Origin: Setoptus koraiensis
Taxonomy: Eukaryota > Arthropoda
Length of the DNA: 64,000 nucleotides
Reading direction: 5' to 3'
Assembly: GCA_048013815.1 (NCBI GenBank)
Contig: CM106586.1
Location: 11,470,001-11,534,000 of the forward strand
Shown here: positions 31,077-40,458 of the stretch, piece after piece
Position numbering within the stretch: position 1 is the stretch's first letter
Layout: every line of letters starts with the position of its first letter
Program-made: the position numbers and the translations under genes
Notes under the pieces: generated by a model
Told to the model about the DNA's origin: nothing
What the model saw: only the letters and a program-made list of their open reading frames with translations
The model's database searches: none

Positions 31077-32915
31077 CTAAATGATGGAATCACTATCCAG
31101 TCTGAATATTGCCTTGAGAATCTCTTTTCTTCTGAGCCAACGGTCGTAGTGGTGAGCAGAGTTCGCATTCGAATCTATGGTCTTTACATGCTGATTGATG
31201 ACGATGCCCAAATCCCAGACTTGACAATGGCCATTTTCGTGTCCAGTGAATAATGTCAGCTTTGATTTCATACCTAAAACACACTCTTCAACACTGACAC
31301 AAACAATTGGCGATCTATCAACTGAGACTATTCTACCCAATCGAGATCCGTCGGCGGCCGACAAAATAGATATTTCGCAGGAATCATCGTGAAGTTTTTC
31401 TATCATTATTGATCCGTCTGGTTTTTTTCGGTCAAAATCAAAAAAGGGCTCAATGTTATAATGGCAATCGTCTGAATAGTTACGCTCCAAAATTTGATAT
31501 GTCTGATCAGAATTGGATTCTTTCATTCCATTCAAATAAGTTAGACGAAAGTTGGCATGTGATGTAGTTCCGGGGTAGGTTGATATGTGCCCTCTGAATC
31601 TTGTTAATTTCCATGTGCGAACGTGCATATTTTTGCAAACACTTATCACATAGCTCTCGTTTAAGGATATTCTAACTATTGGACTGAAGTGGACCTCAAA
31701 AGTTTGAAATAGTTCAGGCCCGAAGCCTATTGTCTCTGGTTGTTTTAAAAGTATTCGAACTGTGCCCATCGAAGTGCCATAGGCTATCTCTATCTTATTC
31801 ACAGTCAAATCATCGTGTGTGTAATATTCAGAGATAGGTGTCATATAGCATGATATCGCCGTTATCTCCTCATAATCGGGATCTTGAAATAGTTCATTGA
31901 TCAACAGATCACCATTGTTCAGACGTAAGGGAAATTTTTGCATATCGATAAAATAGATGGCACCCCGTCCTGATCCGAAAATCAAAAATCTACCCGCTTT
32001 GTGATATGCCGTAATTGTAGGTGCATTCTGGAATTGTGACGATAAATTCTGTATGAGCCAGTTTCTTGAAGTTGGATGCCAGACACCAACGCGTCCCTTG
32101 TCGAACCCAAGGGCGATCAAAAAGTTGAGATGATTCTCGACGAAGAACAAGGCATCTATGTTGCAACCGTGTAGGTCAAATTTACCTATCTCGGTGTGTA
32201 CATTTTGAAATTCTGGACTTCTATCCTCGGAATCTATCGTCCAGAGCACAATACGTCTCTCCAGATGATGATGAATGGCAATCAATTGTTTGGTGTCGTT
32301 GGAAGTAGAATAACGCAACAGGTATGCAACAGAGCCTATTTCAGGCCTGATATAATCGGACTGAAAGTATCTTTTTGTGGCAGTGGTGGTTTTCAGTTTG
32401 TAACAGGCTATATGATGCTGATGAGCAATCAAAACAGATTCGTTCTTGGCCACTATTTGCACAACAGGTCCCATGGAATCTTTTGCTTGGTTGTCATCAC
32501 AATCAGATGTGGAAGCCTTTAAAATAGCATGAAATGGCATACTGCCACACTCATCAATCAGATATGTATCATCGGATAGCTTCGAGTATGCATCCAATTT
32601 TTTGACTAGTGGCAAAACGCCATAGTATTCGGCCTCGTGTCGCAACAAATCAACATCTAATTTTTGATAGTCAAAATGCAGTTGACGTGTCCTCAAGAAA
32701 TTCAATATGATGGAAAATAATTTCGGGTCCCTATCAATAAATATGGCATTTGAGTCATCCTTGAGAGTTTCTATTCGTCCAGATAGGAGGCCAGTAAAAA
32801 ACGTGTCAGGTATGGATAGCAGAGTCTGTCTGCTCGAGCAATAGATTTTGCCCCCGACATTGAATTTAATTATGGAAGCTGAGCATGGCAAAGATTCCGT
32901 CGACACCTCATCCAT
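31077..32915 (-). CDS. SHKBP1/KCTD3-family BTB-WD40 protein
   Basis: 612 residues, single exon. The N-terminal T1/BTB domain (about 17-108) shows FNVGGKIYCSSRQTLLSIPDTFF, LLSGRI, IFIDRDPKLFSIILNFLRT and HEAEYYGVLPL. The WD-repeat region matches the family along its length: EALFFV-like (DALFFVENHL), GSGRGAIYFIDMQKFPLRL, IEIAYGTSMGTVRI, PELFQTFEVH and VRTWKLTRFRGHIST. The C-terminal low-complexity tail of vertebrate SHKBP1/KCTD3 (700-815 aa) is missing. Family members bind SH3KBP1/CIN85 (SHKBP1) or stabilise HCN3 (KCTD3); an arthropod-type single orthologue may represent both. It converges with TAX1BP3 (291 bp between stops). Confidence 0.94.
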   Translation of the reverse strand: MDEVSTESLPCSASIIKFNVGGKIYCSSRQTLLSIPDTFFTGLLSGRIETLKDDSNAIFIDRDPKLFSIILNFLRTRQLHFDYQKLDVDLLRHEAEYYGVLPLVKKLDAYSKLSDDTYLIDECGSMPFHAILKASTSDCDDNQAKDSMGPVVQIVAKNESVLIAHQHHIACYKLKTTTATKRYFQSDYIRPEIGSVAYLLRYSTSNDTKQLIAIHHHLERRIVLWTIDSEDRSPEFQNVHTEIGKFDLHGCNIDALFFVENHLNFLIALGFDKGRVGVWHPTSRNWLIQNLSSQFQNAPTITAYHKAGRFLIFGSGRGAIYFIDMQKFPLRLNNGDLLINELFQDPDYEEITAISCYMTPISEYYTHDDLTVNKIEIAYGTSMGTVRILLKQPETIGFGPELFQTFEVHFSPIVRISLNESYVISVCKNMHVRTWKLTRFRGHISTYPGTTSHANFRLTYLNGMKESNSDQTYQILERNYSDDCHYNIEPFFDFDRKKPDGSIMIEKLHDDSCEISILSAADGSRLGRIVSVDRSPIVCVSVEECVLGMKSKLTLFTGHENGHCQVWDLGIVINQHVKTIDSNANSAHHYDRWLRRKEILKAIFRLDSDSII

Positions 32916-33095
32916 CTGCGAGCCTCTATGTTTTTGTATTCAATGTTTAAATGCGTCCCAGAATTGAAGGTCCTCACTGGGAACAAATGTTGATTGCATC
33001 TTACAAGAAGCATTCCAACAGGTGTGACAACAAACAACAAAACAGCTGTGCAATGACAGATCAGCAAGCGCCATTTATAAACAACGGTTAGCCTA

Positions 33096-33493
33096 TTATG
33101 CCACGGTTGACTGTCTGACAACTCTTGTGAGATGGTGGGATTTTCTTCTTTGGCAGATTTGCTCGGCTTGAGATTTTCTCATAGGATTGTCGCCCCGGAG
33201 AGATCGTGGATCGTCTATTACTTGCTAAAGATAAACAGACAACTTTGAAGCACGAGATCAGCGAGATTCGCATACGAATATCATGGTTCGACAGACCTCC
33301 ACCAGGCGACCGGAAACGCCCATCCCACTTCCTGTGACACGCACCCTTTTCTCGGTAGCGCAATTTTTCGCGATTGTACCTTTTTTCGCCTCCCAGAAAC
33401 GCGCAACGTGGATCTAGGTAAATTAAGTTGATGTCGAACAAGTTGTTCTGCTTTGGATGCATCGGCATAGCCTCTCTTGTAAGGGCGACTCAT
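33096..33493 (-). CDS. Candidate small spliced gene, unrecognised
   Basis: From the ATG at 33493 a basic 38-codon stretch (MSRPYKRGYADASKAEQLVR...) runs to a possible donor (GTACAA, intron from 33379). After an acceptor (TTTATCTTTAG, ending at 33225) the frame stays open for 42 more codons to a TAA at 33096-33098. The joined product would be about 80 residues, very basic. Chance openness over this length is not rare, the donor is weak, and no family is recognised. It could instead be 5' UTR of the SHKBP1 gene lying on the same strand. Confidence 0.25.
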
Positions 33494-33912
33494 TTCTCAT
33501 TTACTTGGTGTTCACTAACCTAACAAGTGTGTATCACTCGGCTCGCGCAGATACACAAAAAAAGTAAACAGAGAGAAACTCAAATGTTTTATCGACAATG
33601 GGCGCAAACATAACTTTAATCTAGACTTATCAAATTATGTAACTTGGGACAATAATGACAGTGAGAATAATAGAAAGCTAATGACATATCTATCGAAATC
33701 ATTTTAGGCAGCGATTGTAGTGAAAGAATGATTGAATATGAAAGAAATGATAGTGGAGAATTTATCCCAAGTTAGGATTGTGGGATTTCAAAGAGCTATA
33801 AGATTCATAATCTGGCAATTTTCCTTCATTTTCTACCTTCAGTGAATAGTATTCTTTCTTCCTCTTGATCAAATCATCTGTGGATTCTAATATTCCCGCC
33901 TTGCGTTTGAGC

Positions 33913-33915
<3 letters not shown>

Positions 33916-33970
<55 letters not shown>
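33916..33970. repeat. (GA)n microsatellite, boundary 1 of protease array
   Basis: A 55 bp pure GA tract at the 3' edge of the first protease unit. Confidence 0.95.
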
Positions 33971-33971
<1 letters not shown>

Positions 33972-34197
33972 AAATGGTAAACGAGTCTGGAAGTTATATT
34001 TGATTCAGTTTATTTACGCTCATACCTATTGATGATTTTGGATCTTTCAGAGTGTTATAGACAGACAGATATTATAATGGCCCCGTTATCGCTGTCGACT
34101 AGAATTTATTCTTCATGTCAGCTTCGCATCCGGCCGACTTCCTGTACTTTGTCGTTTTCATCTACTTGGTTGTCTCCTCCTACTTTTGCCCCGCTTC

Positions 34198-35118
34198 TTA
34201 CCCATGCGAATTAATGATACTTTCAATCCAATCGAGATAATGGGTCAATCTTGTGTAAACGTCGTATTTTTTTCTACATCCTCTTATTCCAAAAGAAGTT
34301 ATGCCAATTTGTGTCCAGCGATTATTTATCGGTATCATGGCCGGTCCACCTGAATCGCCATTGCAAGTGTTAGATACTAACATGCCATTTTCATCATGCT
34401 CGCCGAGGCAGATCATTTCTTCTGCTACGTACCATTTTATTTCGTCTACAGTCCAAACATCGGCACATTCTTCTTCGGAAACAAGAGGAACGTGGGCAAC
34501 TTGCATCACATCTGGAAACGTATCCTTGTCCAAAGGGATGCCAGTGGTTTCTATTGCGCCAAAACCTATGATTGTCAGATTTGATCCTGGCTCAAGATTG
34601 ATGTCTCTAGTCGGCAAACAGATTGGCCTGATCGAATCAGTCCATTCAATTGGTTTGGTTAATTTCACCAGGGCAATATCATTTCTATTAAGAGAGTAAT
34701 CATGAAGAGGATGCACGAATTTCTCCTCTACCTCGTAAATTATTTCAGTTGGGTCGTATTTGTCTCGACTATGGTCACCAAGAATTACTCGGTCGGTCTC
34801 TTCATCAATACAATGTGCCGCTGTCAGAATAAAATATTCATTCAAAATGGATCCTCCACAACCGGGAAGGCGTGCCATCCACGGATAGAAGTCGGGCTCT
34901 GCTGGTTGGCCATTCGTTATTCTGGTTCTACCAAATTTATTTACACCGCATTCAATTTGTTGTCTTGGTCGCCGATTGGGCCGTTTTCTGCCTCCTCGTG
35001 AATATCCGTTACGATGGCCGGATATTCCTCCCGGTTCATGGAAATTGGCGTACACGTAGGCATAGTCAGTCGCCAGAAAACCCACCACAAGTATCGGTAA
35101 AAACAATTTTAAGAGCAT
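34198..35118 (-). CDS. Secreted S1 serine protease, tandem copy A
   Basis: 306 residues from the ATG at 35118 (the codon five positions earlier is TTG). It has a signal peptide (about 1-25) and a short basic R/G-rich propeptide with no clip domain seen. The cleavage site is TR|ITNG (R66-I67). The catalytic domain has the triad H102 (TAAHC), D147 (NDIALVKL) and S256 (GDSGGP). Cysteines fit the 42-58, 168-182 and 191-220 bridges and the propeptide-to-domain bridge (IECG to RPICLP). In chymotrypsin numbering, position 189 is Asn instead of the trypsin Asp, 215 is Phe, and 226 is Asp instead of Gly, so the S1 pocket carries its acid at 226. An extracellular digestive or defence protease is likely; specificity is uncertain. 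Confidence 0.93.
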   Translation of the reverse strand: MLLKLFLPILVVGFLATDYAYVYANFHEPGGISGHRNGYSRGGRKRPNRRPRQQIECGVNKFGRTRITNGQPAEPDFYPWMARLPGCGGSILNEYFILTAAHCIDEETDRVILGDHSRDKYDPTEIIYEVEEKFVHPLHDYSLNRNDIALVKLTKPIEWTDSIRPICLPTRDINLEPGSNLTIIGFGAIETTGIPLDKDTFPDVMQVAHVPLVSEEECADVWTVDEIKWYVAEEMICLGEHDENGMLVSNTCNGDSGGPAMIPINNRWTQIGITSFGIRGCRKKYDVYTRLTHYLDWIESIINSHG

Positions 35119-35257
35119 TGCGACGTTTTTCAAAAACTATGAACTATTGTGATCTAGCCAGTCTACGAGTGCCACACAACAGTGATTCGCAGAATAAATT
35201 TTTGCAATCACCACTGACTGTTGGTGGTAATTAAATACTATGCTGAGCAACAGGGAC

Positions 35258-35277
35258 AGAGAGAGAGAGAGAGAGAG
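35258..35277. repeat. (GA)n microsatellite, boundary 2 of protease array
   Basis: A short GA tract exactly between the two duplicated protease units; flanking sequence on both sides matches that of the other two GA tracts. Confidence 0.9.
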
Positions 35278-35387
35278 CAAATAGTAAACGAGTCTGAAAG
35301 TTATATTTGATTCAGTTTATTTACGCTCATACCCATTGATGATTTTGGATCTTTCAGAGTGTTATCGACAGACAGATATTATAATGG

Positions 35388-35545
35388 CATTTGATCAAAA
35401 TCAAGTTTGAAAACCTAGCGCGAGACCTTCTTTGTGATCGGTATCAGCATGATAACTGCTGCACTTGAAATTGTGTAAATTCGACCATTCGAGATTCGAC
35501 TTTAAGTGTTCGACATTTCGATATTCGACGTTTCGATACCAACCG
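35388..35545. repeat. 158 bp insertion in protease copy B 3' flank
   Basis: Absent from the equivalent place in copy A, where ATAATGG runs straight into CCCCGTTATC. Its right half is studded with TTCGA pentamers (about 35482-35538). It has no terminal inverted repeats that I can see. It may be a small mobile element relic or filler DNA. Confidence 0.6.
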
Positions 35546-35663
35546 GCCCCGTTATCGCTGTCGACTAGAATTTATTCTTCATGTCAGCTCCGCACCCGGC
35601 TGACTTCCTGTATTTTGTCGTTTTCATCTACTTGGTTGTCTCCTCCTACTTTTGCCCCGCTTC

Positions 35664-36593
35664 TTACCCATGCGAATTAATGATACTTTCAATCCAATCG
35701 AGATAATGGGTCAATCTTGTGTAAACGTTGTATTTTAGTTTACATCCAATTCGTGTAAAACTAGCTATGCCAATTTGTGCCCAGCGATTATTTAGCGGTA
35801 TCATGGCCGGTCCACCTGAGTCGCCATAGCAGGCGGAAGACTTCAGCATGCCATTTTCATCATGTTCGCCGAGGCAGATCATTTCTTCTGCAAAGTACCT
35901 TTCAATATAGGAATTCAAAGCATGGGCACATTCTTCTACGGAAACAAGAGGAACATGGGCAACTTGCAGCACATCTGGAAGCGTATCCGTCCGGGGGTTT
36001 TCTATTGTGGTTTCTATTGCGCCAAAACCTATGATAGTCAGATTTGATCCTGGCTCAAGATTGATGTCTCTAGTCGGCAAACAGATTGGCCTGATCGAAT
36101 CAGTCCATTCAATTGGTCTGGTTAATTTCACCAGGGCAATATCATTCTTATTCGTATTTTCTTCATAAAGAGGATGCACGAATTTCTCCTCTACCTCGTG
36201 AATTCTTTCAGTTGGGTCGTATTTGTCTCGACTATGGTCACCAAGAATTACTTGGTCGGTTTCTCTATGAATACAATGTGCCGCTGTCAGAATAAAATAT
36301 TCATTCAAAATGGATCCTCCACAGTCGGGAAGGCGTGCGGGAAGGCGTGCCATCCACGGATAGAAGTCGGGCTCTGCTGGTTGGCCATTCGTTATTCTGG
36401 TTCTACCAAATTTATTTACACCGCATTCAATTTGTTGTCTTGGTCGCCCATTGGGCCGTTTTCTGCCTCCTCGTGAATATCCGTTACGATGGCCGGATAT
36501 TTCTCCCGGTTCATGGAAATTGGCGTACACGTAGACATAGTCAGTCGCCAGAAAACCCACCACAGCGAGCGGTAACAACGACTTCAAGAGCAT
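35664..36593 (-). CDS. Secreted S1 serine protease, tandem copy B
   Basis: 309 residues from the ATG at 36593, highly similar to copy A over its whole length, including signal peptide, R/G-rich propeptide and TR|ITNG activation site. The triad is intact (TAAHC, NDIALVKL, GDSGGP). A 12 bp tandem duplication (36326-36349) inserts ARLP just before the first domain cysteine. Changes concentrate around the pocket: position 189 is Ser, 190 Ala, 192 Tyr, and 226 Asn. Neither acid position is kept, so cleavage after Arg/Lys is not expected. The loop around IETTIENPRTDTLPD also differs from copy A. Diverged specificity after duplication is the simplest reading. Confidence 0.93.
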   Translation of the reverse strand: MLLKSLLPLAVVGFLATDYVYVYANFHEPGEISGHRNGYSRGGRKRPNGRPRQQIECGVNKFGRTRITNGQPAEPDFYPWMARLPARLPDCGGSILNEYFILTAAHCIHRETDQVILGDHSRDKYDPTERIHEVEEKFVHPLYEENTNKNDIALVKLTRPIEWTDSIRPICLPTRDINLEPGSNLTIIGFGAIETTIENPRTDTLPDVLQVAHVPLVSVEECAHALNSYIERYFAEEMICLGEHDENGMLKSSACYGDSGGPAMIPLNNRWAQIGIASFTRIGCKLKYNVYTRLTHYLDWIESIINSHG

Positions 36594-36729
36594 TGCGACG
36601 TTTTTCAAAAACTATGAACTATTGTGATCTAGCCAATCTCCGAGTGCCACACAACAGTGATTCGCAGAATAAATTTTTGCAATCACCACTGACTGATGGT
36701 GGTAATTAAATACTAGGCTGAGCAACAGG

Positions 36730-36732
<3 letters not shown>

Positions 36733-36791
<59 letters not shown>
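36733..36791. repeat. (GA)n microsatellite, boundary 3 of protease array
   Basis: A 59 bp pure GA tract at the 5' edge of the second protease unit, preceded by the same GAGCAACAGGGACA sequence found before the middle tract. Confidence 0.95.
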
Positions 36792-36795
<4 letters not shown>

Positions 36796-36851
36796 AAGTG
36801 CTAATAATTAAAATTAAGCGCTGAAAATCAATCATGTACACAGTCATTGGG

Positions 36852-37626
36852 TATCGTCTAAAAGAGTTGGCATGTCTCGAACAAATATCAATCTGAGATG
36901 CTGTTACAAACTTGGCTTGGAACTGTAGCCCATTTCTGATCGCGATTGGCTCGTTTGCATTATATGTGTTCAGTGGTGGTGAGTCTGGCCATGTTCTAAC
37001 CTCTGAGAAGGCCTTTGTTAGATCGTAGGGAGGTTACGATCGTAGATCTTTTAAACTTTAATAACGAGAAATGTCACGATATTTGTCACGATATTTTCAC
37101 ACTTTTTTTCTCGTCAGCTGAAATTTTTCTTTTTCTTTAGTTTTCTGGAGATTTGGGAGAGTGAGGGAGAACAGGGGAGTAGAAAATTGATAGAACCTTC
37201 CCGACCTACGATCTCTCCGCCTTAGTCCACTGACTAAGGGGACACCAAGTCTCAATATTGTTGTTTAATTTGCTGAGGCTGCCACTGACGAACTTGCCCG
37301 AGACAATAACCAATCTCATTACGGCATCAGTATCGGTTAATCGCCTGAGCAAGTTTCTCAACAACAAAGAATTGGTGACGTATGTCACTTCTTTGACGGA
37401 TTGCGTAGTGGACAAAAAAATAGGCCTGCAGCCATTATTGAAAGATATCAACTTTCGCGTACCCGAGGGATCTTTTGTTGCCATTGTCGGGCAGATCGCA
37501 AACGGTAAAGGTTCGCTTCTCTGCTCAATTTTGGGCGAAATGCACCCGATAAGAGGAAAGTTCAGCATTTGTAAATCCCTCACTTTGGCCTACGTGCCCC
37601 GCAGCGTTAGGCGAATGGATCAATGA
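36852..37626 (+). pseudogene. ABCC/MRP transporter relic
   Basis: Two segments resemble the end of transmembrane domain 1 and the start of NBD1 of MRP-type transporters. Segment 1 (36852-37019) reads YRLKELACLEQISI, then an in-frame TGA (36894-36896), then TNLAWNCSPFLIAIGSFALYV and TSEKAFV. After about 230 bp, intron-like with a CTTTTTCTTTAG acceptor signal, segment 2 (37249-37626) reads VSILFNLLRLPLTNLPETI, then the NBD start. The Walker A is degenerate: GQIANGKGSLL, with the key Ser/Thr replaced by Gly. It stops shortly after AYVPRS, before the signature and Walker B. There is no ATG start. It is an internal fragment of a former gene, unrelated in origin to the ABCG gene next to it. Confidence 0.85.
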
Positions 37627-37719
37627 GAAGCTCTTCGATTTGTGGCAATTGTGCAATTTATTTCAATGAAGAAACTAGCATGTGATTGTAACAATGTTGT
37701 ATAATAACAAGCGACGCTA

Positions 37720-40458
37720 CTACACCGAAATACGTATCATCCACGACAGCGACATAAAAGCGAGCACCCTGAAAACTAGTAGCATAACGATTAACGCAAC
37801 GAAGCATAGCGTCAAATCTGAGTCGTTGAGCTCGTAATCCAACATTGGGAAGGGTTTCAATTGATCGCAAGAAGTTATGTTAAATCCGAAATTTCTCGCC
37901 TGTTCCAGTGATCTGCTCAATTTGTCCACCAGATCCATGGAATCGGTTTCATTCGTTGGCGCGACAAGCGCCGTGGAGTTATTTTGTTGTTGCGCATAGT
38001 CCTGTTTGAATGTGTCCAACCAGATACTGATGATGGCCTTGGAATTTTGCGGCAATACGTGATCCTGTTGCACCCCAAACATCTCATCCTCGCACTGGCA
38101 TCTGCCAAATCCGTAACGGCTCACAATGAACCCATTGAGCACATAAGTGAAATAAGACAATTTGCCAAACACTTGCAATATGAAGGGCAAACTATTGGTT
38201 CGCAGCAAGAATCCGCTCACAACAACCAGAGGTGCAGTTGAGGCCGGTGCCACAAACACTGCCGATTGAACTGCATTCATTAGGTAGGCTCCAAACATGA
38301 GGCCCTGTGTCTGGGCGATCAGTGTGGCCAGCACCACTAGAATTGCAACGGAAAAGAATCGCCAATTGTAATAAGATTCAGCCTGGCCGGTTAAATGATA
38401 TGATATTGCCATCGCTAGCACAACATTGAATGTTGGCATTGGCAAATCGGCCAATGTTCGACCAATGAAATACGACGACAAATTGTACCAGCCATTTCTG
38501 TATTCTTTCAATAGCACATGAACGGCCAATGGAAACGTGAGCGATGTTACACAAACGGCCGCGAATACTATAACATAAATCTGAAAGAACATGTATCCCA
38601 AATTTTCCAATGTTGTCCTCAATTCCATTTGCAATTCGGCTATTGTGTCTCTGCCATTGTAGGCCTCGTCCACCAGATCAAGGGGCCCCACTTTGGGACA
38701 GGCCTCTGCCTGGTAGCCATAGAAGGCGTATGAAATCAACAATGGCACAGCCACGTGAAGGAATACCTGTAACGTGCATAACATGGGGTCACGCAAAATG
38801 GTTAACCAGGTCCTGTGACAATGATAAATAACGTGCTTGAAGAATTTCGCATCCTTCTGACTGTTTGCATAATCCAAACACAATCGCTTGTCTAAATCGG
38901 CTTGTCTGCTAGGATTGTAGCTACTATAATCATAATATGGTTGCTTGGTGAGTTGTGTCACAAGCTTGTCGTTGTTGGTGAATGATTGCTCCTCGAACGG
39001 TGTCAATTTTTGTTGTTCATGGGATTCTTGTCCGTTGTTCGTGCAATTGACTACACTTTTATTTCGGTGTTTCTGCTGATGCATTCTATTCATTGTGTTC
39101 ACTAATTCAAAGCCAAATTTATGCGACGCAGCCTCAACTATCAATTTGGCCGGATTATACGATTGCTGCTCAAGAGATTGTCGCAGAGTCAACAATTCAT
39201 TTGACGCCTCCATTTTGTTTACATTATTCAATTTTGGCTTATCAGTGAGTTTGTTCGTCAAGCTGAGTCCTCTAACGTCAGCGTGGTGACTGGTTATTAT
39301 CTCAGTGGCTTGTGTCAAAGTCGATCCAATGTCGTCCACGGAACCTTCATATATCGAACGACCACCAGACGCTATAACATAGACGTGCTGAAATAATCGA
39401 AACACCTCAACGTCTGGCTGATGAATGCTTGCAATAATAGCCATCGGTTGTGGATTAGATTTAATCAAATCTCTCAACGCCATGACAGTATTATAACAGG
39501 TGACGGCGTCCAAACCGGAAGTGGGCTCATCTAAAATCATAATGTCAGGATTTGATAGAAGCTCCTGTCCGATGCTTACTCTTTTATACTGGCCACCGCT
39601 TAATTTGCTGCAATATTGCTTAGAGCAAACAGTCAGATTTAGTTGCTCTAGAACGCGTTGAACATTTTTGAAATGATCAAAATCGTGCTTGTGGGAATTT
39701 TTTAATTTTGACGCAAACATCAACGACTCTGTGACAGTGAGCGTGTTCATTAAATGATCCACTTGGGGTATTATCACTATCTTGAGATCGCGCTTGACGC
39801 CATCGTGAAAAATAACCTCGGTCTTGCCGCTCAATCCGCGTCGTTTCTTGCCAACTAAACAGTCTACCAGTGTAGACTTGCCCGCACCACTTGGACCGAG
39901 AATGGCCGACAATTGGCCCGATCTGAAGGATCCGTTCAGGGAGTTTAGTATGAGCTTGCGAGCACTGGATAATTTGTACCATTTTGAGCCGATTATATAA
40001 TCCAAATTGGACCATTTAATTGTGAAATGTGACAACATTGATTCGTCTGCGGTTGCAGACGACGCGTAATCGCTAGTTTTGTTGTCGCTCAGGGAGTTTG
40101 CCGATATTGATTTTGATTCATTGTTGCCCATGGACACTCCATCTTCTAAGCTGAACGCTTTGTTGAAATGACCCTCGGCCGACATGTTTTGCGGCGAAAT
40201 TGTTGGTTGCGACGACGAGCTGTCTGCACCGGTTGAATAAAGGTCCAATGCGATGGAAGAGGCGTCCGATTCGGAGCCCACGTAAGCGGGGTCCTTCTTC
40301 GATTGATCTAATTGACCGTTATCGCTCACCGACGACAGCGTGTCGCCCATTTTACTTGCTTCTGTTACTTGTAGCGGATGCGTGTGCATAATAGATAGAC
40401 GAGGTTGCTGGTCAGTTTGTTCACTGGCAAAACGACTGAATTTCGTCAGCGTTATCAT
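37720..40458 (-). CDS. ABCG-subfamily half-transporter
   Basis: 912 residues, single exon. A Ser-rich N-terminal extension (about 1-145) precedes the nucleotide-binding domain, with Walker A GPSGAGKS (188-195), Q-loop near 232, signature LSGGQ (286-290), Walker B IMILDE (306-311) and H-loop IHQP (346). A long polar linker (about 385-550) leads to the six-helix membrane domain. Family landmarks there are an RDP motif before helix 1, YRNGWYNLSSYFIGRTLADLP and ASTAPLVVVSGF, and a cysteine-containing extracellular loop before the last helix. It is NBD-first, as in White/ABCG1-like half-transporters, which dimerise to move lipids or pigments. It is longer than the usual 600-700 aa because of the extension and linker. 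The minus-strand AATAAA is at 37662-37657. Confidence 0.95.
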   Translation of the reverse strand: MITLTKFSRFASEQTDQQPRLSIMHTHPLQVTEASKMGDTLSSVSDNGQLDQSKKDPAYVGSESDASSIALDLYSTGADSSSSQPTISPQNMSAEGHFNKAFSLEDGVSMGNNESKSISANSLSDNKTSDYASSATADESMLSHFTIKWSNLDYIIGSKWYKLSSARKLILNSLNGSFRSGQLSAILGPSGAGKSTLVDCLVGKKRRGLSGKTEVIFHDGVKRDLKIVIIPQVDHLMNTLTVTESLMFASKLKNSHKHDFDHFKNVQRVLEQLNLTVCSKQYCSKLSGGQYKRVSIGQELLSNPDIMILDEPTSGLDAVTCYNTVMALRDLIKSNPQPMAIIASIHQPDVEVFRLFQHVYVIASGGRSIYEGSVDDIGSTLTQATEIITSHHADVRGLSLTNKLTDKPKLNNVNKMEASNELLTLRQSLEQQSYNPAKLIVEAASHKFGFELVNTMNRMHQQKHRNKSVVNCTNNGQESHEQQKLTPFEEQSFTNNDKLVTQLTKQPYYDYSSYNPSRQADLDKRLCLDYANSQKDAKFFKHVIYHCHRTWLTILRDPMLCTLQVFLHVAVPLLISYAFYGYQAEACPKVGPLDLVDEAYNGRDTIAELQMELRTTLENLGYMFFQIYVIVFAAVCVTSLTFPLAVHVLLKEYRNGWYNLSSYFIGRTLADLPMPTFNVVLAMAISYHLTGQAESYYNWRFFSVAILVVLATLIAQTQGLMFGAYLMNAVQSAVFVAPASTAPLVVVSGFLLRTNSLPFILQVFGKLSYFTYVLNGFIVSRYGFGRCQCEDEMFGVQQDHVLPQNSKAIISIWLDTFKQDYAQQQNNSTALVAPTNETDSMDLVDKLSRSLEQARNFGFNITSCDQLKPFPMLDYELNDSDLTLCFVALIVMLLVFRVLAFMSLSWMIRISV

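Larger units (their letters stand above)
32916..34197. other. Spacer with a GA microsatellite
   Basis: Holds the SHKBP1 upstream region, a candidate small spliced gene (listed separately) and a (GA)n tract at 33916-33970. It ends with the 3' UTR of the first protease (minus-strand AATAAA at 34014-34009). Confidence 0.5.

Noticed and set aside
37220..37239. Perfect 7 bp hairpin CCTTAGT/ACTAAGG in the ABCC relic
   Set aside because: Short, with no T-run or target-site duplication, and expected by chance in 64 kb.
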